Below, in pieces: positions 21,654 to 26,962 of a DNA stretch of 26,993 nt. How positions within the stretch are numbered: the first letter of the stretch is position 1; each line of letters starts with the position of its first letter. The DNA comes from a virus. The stretch covers positions 1 through 26,993 of the IMG/VR virus record IMGVR_UViG_3300042542_002790; one strand, written 5' to 3'. Below the pieces are notes generated by a model, which worked only from the letters and a program-made list of their open reading frames with translations, was not told where the DNA came from and made no database searches. The position numbers were made by a program, and so were the translations under genes.

Positions 21654-21850
21654 ATACACTTTTAATTGCAGTAATTGTTACATTTGTTCTTATATGGGTA
21701 GCAGGCTTCAACACTGCTATTCTGTTAAAGAATCATCTGGACGGAATCAAACCAGCGGCCTATGGCCATGCTGCCTTTACTTTAACCTGCACTGCCGGCG
21801 GAGTCTATTATTTGATCTCTTTGGTTGGTATGGCATCTAGATTGGGTTAG
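21650..21850 (+). CDS. Small two-helix membrane protein, 66 residues
   Basis: Two hydrophobic segments: MNTLLIAVIVTFVLIWVAGF and, after a KNHLDGIKPAAYGH loop, AFTLTCTAGGVYYLISLVGM. ATGA-coupled start. A small hairpin of this type could be a holin, but there is no supporting context, since it lies in the early-type region. Confidence 0.55.
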   Translation: MNTLLIAVIVTFVLIWVAGFNTAILLKNHLDGIKPAAYGHAAFTLTCTAGGVYYLISLVGMASRLG

Positions 21851-21857
21851 AAACGAT

Positions 21858-22043
21858 ATGTGGGTACTTGTTATTATGCTGGTGGCTTCGACACCCAGTA
21901 CAACCAAATTAAATTCAGGTTCTTTGAGAGCAGTAATGCCAAGCAAGGAAGAATGTTTGAAAGCTAAAGAACACGTTGATAAAACTTGGAAATTCACCAA
22001 TCACAGAGTCTCGTCGAGCTGCGGATATTTTGGTCATCTATGA
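21858..22043 (+). CDS. Small probable exported protein, 61 residues
   Basis: A short hydrophobic start (MWVLVIMLVASTPST) and a mature part with Cys35 (KEECLKAKEHVDK) and Cys56 (SSSCGYFGHL), suggesting a secreted disulfide protein. Ribosome site weak (TTAGAAACG). The start at 21858 is preferred because it begins directly at the signal-like segment. Confidence 0.5.
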   Translation: MWVLVIMLVASTPSTTKLNSGSLRAVMPSKEECLKAKEHVDKTWKFTNHRVSSSCGYFGHL

Positions 22044-22297
22044 ATAATCTCAAAGCATTACTGGAGCTCCTACCAAAGATACTTGGCTTCATGCCGGAGA
22101 TAGCAAAGTATATCAAATACATTGTTATTCTGGCCATTGTCGGAGGTATTGGTTATGGTATTTACTATGCGTTGAGCACGATGAGAGACCCATACAAGTG
22201 TTACAATAATCAGCTTTTTGAGCAGAAAAGTGTTTTATCAAATGTTTATATTTTCAACGGTGATCCTTGCATCTCCGGCGATTTAAAGGAAGAGTAA
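22040..22297 (+). CDS. Single-pass membrane protein, 85 residues
   Basis: An amphipathic N-terminal helix (MNNLKALLELLPKILGFMPE), a membrane segment (IKYIVILAIVGGIGYGIYYA) and a soluble tail with Cys58 and Cys78, probably disulfide-linked. ATGA-coupled to its upstream neighbour, TAATG-coupled downstream. Function unknown. Confidence 0.6.
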   Translation: MNNLKALLELLPKILGFMPEIAKYIKYIVILAIVGGIGYGIYYALSTMRDPYKCYNNQLFEQKSVLSNVYIFNGDPCISGDLKEE

Positions 22298-22716
22298 TGA
22301 GTGACCAAAACTACACCTGGTGGAAGGTATCTACAGAACAGAAGAAATCTGTCTGGGAGCATATGTTATTTGAGAAGGATGGTATGGTGATTCGTTACAT
22401 CACCGGCTATCGATTTGGCGCAGTGTATCTGGGTACCGAAGATTCTAATCCACCCATTCTAGAGCAGAACTCGGGTCCAACAGCAGATATGGTAGACATG
22501 TTCGCCACGGAATATGAATATGATTTAGAAGGAATGTACGACGGTTGGTACGCTGAAACAATCTTCCCTGATGATATGAGCGAAGAAGATCAAGAAGCAC
22601 TGCAGTTTATTATAGATGAAAGTGTTTTTGATTTGGAAGAAAACGGTTGGATTCTAACAGATACAGAATGCTGGTTCGAAGGCCCATTATTGATAGAGAA
22701 AGAACCTAAACAATGA
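22297..22716 (+). CDS. Hypothetical acidic protein, 139 residues
   Basis: Starts MSDQNYTWWKVSTEQKKSVW and continues with MVIRYITGYRFGAVYLGTED and an acidic second half (DDMSEEDQEALQFIIDESVF). The strong negative charge could indicate a DNA-mimic or protein-binding role, but there is no family match I can name. The start at 22297 overlaps the preceding stop; AAGGAAGAG is in front. Confidence 0.65.
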   Translation: MSDQNYTWWKVSTEQKKSVWEHMLFEKDGMVIRYITGYRFGAVYLGTEDSNPPILEQNSGPTADMVDMFATEYEYDLEGMYDGWYAETIFPDDMSEEDQEALQFIIDESVFDLEENGWILTDTECWFEGPLLIEKEPKQ

Positions 22717-22880
22717 ACTTTACCGCTTCTCTAGTTTATGTTTTTATCGTCGGTGTGATCGTCGGCTGGATTCTCGCACATCAAGAAGTTTCAACGGAAT
22801 GTGCAAGACAAGGTAGTTTTTACGTTGGCAAAAACGATTTCAAATGTGAATTAATTCGATCGGAAAAACCTAAGCAGTGA
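22713..22880 (+). CDS. Single-pass membrane protein, 55 residues
   Basis: MNFTASLVYVFIVGVIVGWI is a membrane segment, followed by a soluble tail with Cys30 and Cys45. The same anchor-plus-two-cysteines layout is seen at 19637 and 23271. ATGA start, GTGA overlap at the stop. Confidence 0.55.
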   Translation: MNFTASLVYVFIVGVIVGWILAHQEVSTECARQGSFYVGKNDFKCELIRSEKPKQ

Positions 22881-23221
22881 AACCATTTTTCATCATCGCC
22901 GGCACAGCAACTCAAGCACGAATTTGGATCGAGCACCACGCTAAAGACTCAGATAAACAATACATTGTCGTGCATGACGTAACGAATCTAAAAGGTTACA
23001 ATAACCCAAAAGGTATCTTCACCGGCACCTGGCACAAGAGAACAGATATCAAAGAGATCGTCAAGCTACTCGTGAATAACACAGATAAAGCACACGTATC
23101 ACCAGAACTATCAAAGGTATACTGCGCTCTGGCATTTAACATAGATCCCACAACACTGTCTTATGTAAATTCTAAAAACCACCCCTCAGAAGTCAACAAC
23201 GATGCGGCGTCTGAAGGGTAA
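22877..23221 (+). CDS. Hypothetical protein, 114 residues, GTG start
   Basis: MKPFFIIAGTATQARIWIEH, HAKDSDKQYIVVHDV, TGTWHKRTDIKEIVKLL. It has an alternating beta-alpha pattern with an early GTAT loop, so a Rossmann-like fold is possible. GTG 22877 overlaps the preceding stop (GTGA). No family recognised. Confidence 0.6.
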   Translation: MKPFFIIAGTATQARIWIEHHAKDSDKQYIVVHDVTNLKGYNNPKGIFTGTWHKRTDIKEIVKLLVNNTDKAHVSPELSKVYCALAFNIDPTTLSYVNSKNHPSEVNNDAASEG

Positions 23222-23270
23222 AATCGTAAAAGCATCGTTAAAGTAACAATCTTATATAAAGGTACACATC

Positions 23271-23429
23271 ATGAAAGAAGTAACAGTTTTAGGCATCTTT
23301 TTAGTCACGTTCATTGTAACAATGGCAGCAGTAGCTTCATATGACAGAGCTCTGCAGCACGAATGTAGACTAGCAGCAATCGATAAAGGATATGGTAGCG
23401 CAGATGTTCAAGCAGTATGCGGTAAATAA
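23271..23429 (+). CDS. Small membrane-anchored protein, 52 residues
   Basis: MKEVTVLGIFLVTFIVTMAA is an anchor or uncleaved signal; the tail has Cys32 (HECRLAAIDKGYG) and Cys50 (AVCGK). AAAGGTACACATC precedes the ATG. It resembles the small membrane proteins at 19637 and 22713 in design. Confidence 0.55.
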   Translation: MKEVTVLGIFLVTFIVTMAAVASYDRALQHECRLAAIDKGYGSADVQAVCGK

Positions 23430-23582
23430 GCAAAATATTATATAAGAGAATCGAGAGAATACAGCAGAAAATATCGCATAGGGGTATCTAGCGATACCCA
23501 ATCGAGCCTATAAAGAATAGCATATTAGTTGTTGAAATGAGTAGATAACGTAGAGTAAGTGCAGAGTCCCGTAGAGAAACGT

Positions 23583-23602
23583 AGATATGAGCAGATATGA
23601 GC
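23583..23602 (+). repeat. Tandem AGATATGAGC repeat
   Basis: Two adjacent perfect 10-nt copies, followed by a partial third (AGATATGG, 23603-23610). They lie within the gene-free stretch. Confidence 0.8.
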
Positions 23603-23671
23603 AGATATGGTTAGGCTAGCACAGATATTATATCTTTTTTAATTTTTTATTATTTTATTAACTCTTTAACA

Positions 23672-23705
23672 GTACCCAAGTCCAGCGCTTGGGTACTTAC
23701 TTTTT
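23672..23705 (+). terminator. Rho-independent terminator
   Basis: GTACCCAAG (23672-23680), loop TCCAGCG, CTTGGGTAC (23688-23696) is a perfect 9-bp stem followed by TTACTTTTT. This is the strongest terminator in the window. It lies directly upstream of promoter P4. Confidence 0.9.
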
Positions 23706-23707
23706 GA

Positions 23708-23736
23708 TTGACATTCTCCCCATATGATTATATAAT
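23708..23736 (+). promoter_or_regulatory. Sigma70-type promoter P4
   Basis: TTGACA (23708-23713), 17-nt spacer ending GATTA, TATAAT (23731-23736). The -35 box begins 2 nt after the terminator T-run. TGTTATAGTGAAGA (23739-23752) matches P3 in register. Confidence 0.9.
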
Positions 23737-23765
23737 CTTGTTATAGTGAAGAAACGGAGATCAAA

Positions 23766-24083
23766 ATGAAGGTAGTAATTTACACTCAGGTTTACGAGAA
23801 CTATGCATGGCGTGAGGATGGTACGCTGGGGACTGGGACTGAGGCCTACTGGAAGGCGAAGGGTGGCGACGAATACGTGGTCACAGGGATCTGGGATGAG
23901 GAAGAAGCAACCACAGCGGTCATGTGTTTGCGTGAGCAGATCGAGAAAGATACTGATGCATATACAGAAACGATCATAGACTGGGAGCTCGTAGACGACG
24001 ACTATCTGACGCAATACGAGCGAGATCAGCTAGAGTTCGATGGTAAGATTTTGTTTCCAGCAAAAGAATTGACTTGGGCATAA
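23766..24083 (+). CDS. Conserved phage protein, 105 residues
   Basis: MKVVIYTQVYENYAWREDGT, then AYWKAKGGDEYVVTGIWDEE and an acidic helical second half. I recall the TQVYENY ... YWKxKGG start from hypothetical proteins of large phages. It is first in its operon under P4, with ACGGAGATCAAA before the ATG. Function unknown; probably early. Confidence 0.7.
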   Translation: MKVVIYTQVYENYAWREDGTLGTGTEAYWKAKGGDEYVVTGIWDEEEATTAVMCLREQIEKDTDAYTETIIDWELVDDDYLTQYERDQLEFDGKILFPAKELTWA

Positions 24084-24092
24084 GGAGAGTAT

Positions 24093-24335
24093 ATGAAATA
24101 TTCACACACATATGATGTCTCGAAGTTTATTAATAACGAAGAAGAGATGATTGATCTGTTCGAGAAAGAAGCGGCAGAGTACTTGCGTGGAGCTGATAGC
24201 GACGATGTCGGCGGTGTTATTATTTACACTGTTGCTGGAGATGAGGTAGCATTCTTCGACTATGAGATGGGAGTGGGGTCTGTGTATGAGTTGACCGGTT
24301 TGCACTCGTGGGAAACTGATATGGACTTTCTGTAA
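24093..24335 (+). CDS. Hypothetical acidic protein, 80 residues
   Basis: MKYSHTYDVSKFINNEEEMI, then EAAEYLRGADSDDVGGVIIY and a Glu/Asp-rich end. Strong AAGGAGAGTAT ribosome site 9 nt after the preceding stop. A weak hairpin GTAATAG/CTATTAC (24332-24352) overlaps its stop. No family recognised. Confidence 0.65.
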   Translation: MKYSHTYDVSKFINNEEEMIDLFEKEAAEYLRGADSDDVGGVIIYTVAGDEVAFFDYEMGVGSVYELTGLHSWETDMDFL

Positions 24336-24354
24336 TAGTTTTTCCCTATTACCC

Positions 24355-24376
24355 CAATAGTTACAATCAATTAGAC
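24355..24376 (+). repeat. 22-nt promoter-upstream repeat, copy 1
   Basis: CAATAGTTACAATCAATTAG plus AC; the second copy at 25650-25671 differs at one base. Both end in the -35 region of a promoter. Confidence 0.8.
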
Positions 24377-24400
24377 AAAATGTCCATTTGGCAGTATAAT
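24372..24400 (+). promoter_or_regulatory. Sigma70-type promoter P7
   Basis: TAGACA (24372-24377), 17-nt spacer, TATAAT (24395-24400). It drives the AAA ATPase gene. The -35 box is one mismatch from consensus, and its upstream 22 nt recur before P6. Confidence 0.75.
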
Positions 24401-24433
24401 CATGACATGATTAAAGAACAAGGGAAAAAAGAA

Positions 24434-25336
24434 ATGGATGTGACCGTCAAATTTAACAGCGCCAAGAATCGTTTCGAAGGGTTCGTAGATGGTAAGATGG
24501 TGTCACGCAGCAGACATGAATCATATGTAAAAGACCAGCTTTTTAAAATGGGCTTTCACGTGGGTGTAGTGTCGAACAATATGACACCGAAAGTAGACGA
24601 GTTCGGAATTAATAAACGATTCGAATTCGTAGAGCAGATGGTGGGTATGGTCAGCAAGAAGACTATAGCATCAGCGATCATCACAGGCCAGGGTGGTCTG
24701 GGTAAGACGCACACAGTGTTGAAGTCCCTAGAGTCAGCGGGCTACAAGAATGTAACAGACCTGGCAGAGTTTGAGGTAGGTACAGTTCTCAATGCAAGCA
24801 AATGCTACAAGATCATCAAAGGCTTCAGCACAGCAAAGGGCTTGTATCGCTCGCTGTTCGATGGTAACGGTATGGTGTTAGTGTTTGACGACTGCGACAG
24901 TGTGCTAAAAGACCCAGTAGCGCTGAATTTGCTGAAGGGTGCGTTAGACTCGTACGGTGAGCGTTATATTAACTGGAACTCAGATATGCGTGAGGATGAT
25001 CTTCCCCGTAGCTTCAAGTTCACAGGTAGCATCGTGTTTATCAGCAACATGGATCTAGATCGTATCGACCAGGCTGTGCGTTCGCGAGCATTGTGCGTAG
25101 ACTTAAGCATGACACAAGCTCAGAAGGTCGAGCGTATGGAGACAATTATCGAGTCGCCGGACTTCTTAGAAGACTTCGACTTGACGTATAAGCGAGATGC
25201 GATTGCGTTCATCAAAGACCACGCAGACAAAGTATCAAATCTAAGTTTGCGTACATTGATCTCGACGGTAAAGATTCGCGCAGAGGGTGGTGACTGGAAG
25301 CAACTGGCAAAGTATGTTATGACCCAGGGCGCATAA
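24434..25336 (+). CDS. AAA-family ATPase
   Basis: A 300-residue protein. Residues 1-60 form a basic N-terminal domain without a known motif (VTVKFNSAKNRFEGFVDGKM). The AAA core has Walker A GQGGLGKT (85-92), Walker B MVLVFDD (147-153), sensor-1 FISNMD (Asn205) and an arginine pair in AVRSRAL (216, 218) suited as finger. The start at 24434 has AGGGA 8 nt upstream and lies after promoter P7; in-frame ATGs at 24380 and 24407 fall in the promoter or at the transcription start. It could be a remodelling or DNA-translocating ATPase; the partner is unknown. A terminator follows. Confidence 0.85.
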   Translation: MDVTVKFNSAKNRFEGFVDGKMVSRSRHESYVKDQLFKMGFHVGVVSNNMTPKVDEFGINKRFEFVEQMVGMVSKKTIASAIITGQGGLGKTHTVLKSLESAGYKNVTDLAEFEVGTVLNASKCYKIIKGFSTAKGLYRSLFDGNGMVLVFDDCDSVLKDPVALNLLKGALDSYGERYINWNSDMREDDLPRSFKFTGSIVFISNMDLDRIDQAVRSRALCVDLSMTQAQKVERMETIIESPDFLEDFDLTYKRDAIAFIKDHADKVSNLSLRTLISTVKIRAEGGDWKQLAKYVMTQGA

Positions 25337-25356
25337 GAATACGACGGCGGTCTTTA

Positions 25357-25381
25357 CCCCAGCTAGTCTGGGGTTCTTTTT
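25357..25381 (+). terminator. Rho-independent terminator after the AAA ATPase
   Basis: CCCCAG (25357-25362), loop CTAGT, CTGGGG (25368-25373), then TTCTTTTT. A compact standard terminator 20 nt after the stop. Confidence 0.88.
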
Positions 25382-25410
25382 CATTATATTTCTGTTAATT
25401 CAAAAAAAGC

Positions 25411-25439
25411 TTGACATTTTGGTCAGAGTGTGCTATAAT
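25411..25439 (+). promoter_or_regulatory. Sigma70-type promoter P5
   Basis: TTGACA (25411-25416), 17-nt spacer ending TGTGC, TATAAT (25434-25439), with an extended -10. An inverted repeat TGTGCT-N8-AGCACA covers the -10 box and the start site. Confidence 0.88.
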
Positions 25440-25466
25440 CGAAGCACAATAAGGAAAAGGAGAAAA
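25427..25466 (+). repeat. 40-nt promoter/leader repeat, copy 1
   Basis: From the spacer end through the -10 box, start site and AAGGAAAAGGAGAAAA ribosome site. It is identical to 25683-25722. Confidence 0.9.
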
Positions 25467-25467
25467 T

Positions 25468-25623
25468 ATGAAACAATTCGAGTTTACCCAAACCGTCAAG
25501 ATTACTATGTTTGTCGAAGCAAACGATGTGGATGAAGCTTTTGATCTTGCAGAACAGATGGATCCCCTAAACGGAGATATTGAGTATCAGGAATGGGAAC
25601 TGTCATCTGAGAATACGTTCTAA
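25468..25623 (+). CDS. Small ORF, 51 residues
   Basis: MKQFEFTQTVKITMFVEAND then VDEAFDLAEQMDPLNGDIEY. One beta hairpin and one helix; its centre resembles the 17302 protein and other small phage ORFs with the pattern V-x-A-x-D/S-x-x-E-A. Strong promoter P5 and strong ribosome site indicate high expression. Function unknown. Confidence 0.7.
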   Translation: MKQFEFTQTVKITMFVEANDVDEAFDLAEQMDPLNGDIEYQEWELSSENTF

Positions 25624-25649
25624 GATTTTAACTATGAAGAACCCCAGTT

Positions 25650-25671
25650 CAATAGTTATAATCAATTAGAC
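25650..25671 (+). repeat. 22-nt promoter-upstream repeat, copy 2
   Basis: CAATAGTTATAATCAATTAG plus AC, one base different from copy 1 at 24355-24376. It lies directly before the -10 half that P6 shares with P5. Confidence 0.8.
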
Positions 25672-25695
25672 CAGTTGACCAAAGTGTGCTATAAT
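25667..25695 (+). promoter_or_regulatory. Sigma70-type promoter P6
   Basis: A weak -35 TAGACC (25667-25672), 17-nt spacer ending TGTGC, TATAAT (25690-25695), with the same inverted repeat and leader as P5. The extended -10 may compensate for the poor -35. Confidence 0.75.
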
Positions 25696-25722
25696 CGAAG
25701 CACAATAAGGAAAAGGAGAAAA
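25683..25722 (+). repeat. 40-nt promoter/leader repeat, copy 2
   Basis: Identical to 25427-25466. It ends 2 nt before the start codon of the 98-residue gene. Confidence 0.9.
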
Positions 25723-25724
25723 AG

Positions 25725-26021
25725 ATGACCGAATTTGAATATAAGTGTTATGGAATGTCCGAAGCAGAAGTGCGAGACGAGTATATGAACAGCGTCACAG
25801 CAAGACTCAGTGGGCTTGAGATGGTGGTGATGGGAGTGTTAAGCGATGCGCAAGAGTTAGCAGCGATGGGACGAGATGTTCGAAAGGAGTTGAACATAGC
25901 AAAGTTCATTCTAAGCGAGATGATGAAAGCGAAAGAAGAAGAGCAAGACGTGAGAGCGCAGTATGCGAAGCGCAAGGCAGAGATTGCAAAAGACAAGCGG
26001 TTCGGCGGTTTTACAGTATAA
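25725..26021 (+). CDS. Hypothetical helical protein, 98 residues
   Basis: MTEFEYKCYGMSEAEVRDEY, then GLEMVVMGVLSDAQELAAMG and a long charged helix (LSEMMKAKEEEQDVRAQYAK). Mostly alpha, perhaps a coiled-coil dimer. First gene of the last operon, under P6. No family recognised. Confidence 0.7.
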   Translation: MTEFEYKCYGMSEAEVRDEYMNSVTARLSGLEMVVMGVLSDAQELAAMGRDVRKELNIAKFILSEMMKAKEEEQDVRAQYAKRKAEIAKDKRFGGFTV

Positions 26022-26031
26022 GGAGAAAGTA

Positions 26032-26238
26032 ATGTACTACGGAATGTTCACAGACAAAGGTAATCAAATAGTTGACGGTATCGTAATTGCAGCAAAAGAA
26101 TCAGGTTGGTCGTTCGAGTATGTTCTGAAACTTCTAACAGATCTTGCGTCGGTAGAGGGTTTAGAAGAAGCGATGGACACCGCAGTTAAAGAATATGTTT
26201 ACGAAGCAATTTTTCTGGAGGGTGTGGGTGATGTATAA
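26032..26238 (+). CDS. Hypothetical helical protein, 68 residues
   Basis: MYYGMFTDKGNQIVDGIVIA, then ESGWSFEYVLKLLTDLASVE. AAGGAGAAAGTA is a strong ribosome site; longer in-frame starts overlap the previous gene. The next gene begins inside its 3' end. The sequence is loosely similar to the 26231 product (helical, W-x-F/Y-E spacing), perhaps a divergent pair. Confidence 0.65.
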   Translation: MYYGMFTDKGNQIVDGIVIAAKESGWSFEYVLKLLTDLASVEGLEEAMDTAVKEYVYEAIFLEGVGDV

Positions 26239-26404
26239 GGATTTATTTGACGAAATCGAAGCAATTCAAAAGTCATGGAACTATGGCTTTTTGGAAGCAT
26301 TAGAATTCATCGTAGACATGGAAGATCAGTATTCGTTTTTGGTAAAGACTCAGTTGCGACAATTTCTAAACGAAGGCACCAAAATGTTCGAGGAGACGGT
26401 ATGA
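26231..26404 (+). CDS. Hypothetical helical protein, 57 residues
   Basis: MYKDLFDEIEAIQKSWNYGF then LEALEFIVDMEDQYSFLVKT. Ribosome site GGAGGGTG; an adjacent GTG at 26228 is an alternative start. Stop overlaps the next start (ATGA). No family recognised. Confidence 0.6.
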   Translation: MYKDLFDEIEAIQKSWNYGFLEALEFIVDMEDQYSFLVKTQLRQFLNEGTKMFEETV

Positions 26405-26565
26405 AGACATTTATAGTATACACCAACAAGTACGACGGATCCGACAAGTACAAGTACACAGTACAAGCAAAGGATCGAGCAGAGGCAGTAGCATTCACGT
26501 ATGATCTACAGCGTATGATGAATAAGCCCGTCCGACTTGTAGACTTTGTGATGGAGGTAAAGTAA
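26401..26565 (+). CDS. Small ORF, 54 residues
   Basis: MKTFIVYTNKYDGSDKYKYT then VQAKDRAEAVAFTYDLQRMM. Beta hairpin plus helix, again the VxAxDRAEA pattern seen in other small ORFs of this region. ATGA-coupled upstream and TAATG-coupled downstream. Confidence 0.6.
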   Translation: MKTFIVYTNKYDGSDKYKYTVQAKDRAEAVAFTYDLQRMMNKPVRLVDFVMEVK

Positions 26566-26699
26566 TGGCTAAGCTCAAAGACCTGGTAATAGACATTCTG
26601 GAACTCAAAGAGAAGGGTTTCACTCTAGAGCAGATCTCTAATATCCTAGGGGTTAATGTAAAGCTCGTAGAGCAAGCAGTATCCATATATCAGCTATGA
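26565..26699 (+). CDS. 44-residue helix-turn-helix protein
   Basis: Almost the whole protein is one helix-turn-helix: LELKEKGFTLEQISNILGVN followed by VKLVEQAVSIYQL, with the G-F/T-L-x-Q-I-S-x-I-L-G-V pattern of DNA-binding HTH domains. Such a small protein would act as a dimer or as a partner of RNA polymerase. It lies in an early-type operon near the repeated promoter elements, so a role at those sites is possible but unproven. TAATG-coupled start. Confidence 0.65.
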   Translation: MAKLKDLVIDILELKEKGFTLEQISNILGVNVKLVEQAVSIYQL

Positions 26700-26902
26700 T
26701 ATCTCTATTAGCATTACTCATTATCGTTCTGGTCATCGCCACGCTAGGTAATGGCCAGATCGGTAACATGATCGCTGGAGGAGCCATCGCACTTATTCTA
26801 TTTCACCCCAACGCACAAGAGCTCAGAACTGTACTGCAGATGCTTCATGATGTAGGGGTAAAGGAGATAGTGCGAGCCACCGCAGGGGTAGGGGTAGAGT
26901 AG
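26696..26902 (+). CDS. Small membrane protein, 68 residues
   Basis: Two hydrophobic segments near the N-terminus (MISLLALLIIVLVIATLGNG and NMIAGGAIALILF), then a soluble helical tail (ELRTVLQMLHDVGVKEIVRA). ATGA-coupled to the HTH gene. No family recognised. Confidence 0.6.
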   Translation: MISLLALLIIVLVIATLGNGQIGNMIAGGAIALILFHPNAQELRTVLQMLHDVGVKEIVRATAGVGVE

Positions 26903-26930
26903 AGCGTAGACGGTAGCCCTCTCGGTGGTC

Positions 26931-26962
26931 GTAGACCCCCTATAATTATAGCTCAGGGGGTC
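26931..26962 (+). promoter_or_regulatory. Nested palindromes after the last gene
   Basis: GACCCCCT and AGGGGGTC form an 8-bp inverted repeat enclosing the perfect 12-nt palindrome CTATAATTATAG, which contains TATAAT (26941-26946). No matching -35 box is found 17 nt upstream. It may be a protein-binding site or an attenuator hairpin; a standard T-run is absent. Confidence 0.35.

Larger units (their letters stand above)
23430..23765 (+). other. 336-nt gene-free regulatory stretch
   Basis: No ORF of any size is supported here. It contains a perfect hairpin GGGTATC-TAGC-GATACCC (23482-23499), with a possible outer stem ATAGG/CCTAT. There is a GTAGA-rich segment (about 23540-23590), tandem copies of AGATATGAGC (23583-23592, 23593-23602), and a T-rich tract (about 23630-23665). 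A terminator (23672-23705) and promoter P4 follow. It may be a transcriptional boundary, a small RNA locus or a replication element; nothing proves which. Confidence 0.6.

Noticed and set aside
23430-23700. CRISPR-like array
   Set aside because: The repeats are 10 nt, adjacent, without spacers, and no cas genes are present.
24380-24433. Longer start for the AAA ATPase at 24380 or 24407
   Set aside because: 24380 lies between the -35 and -10 boxes of P7 and cannot be in the transcript; 24407 would be at the transcript's first base, while 24434 has a proper ribosome site.
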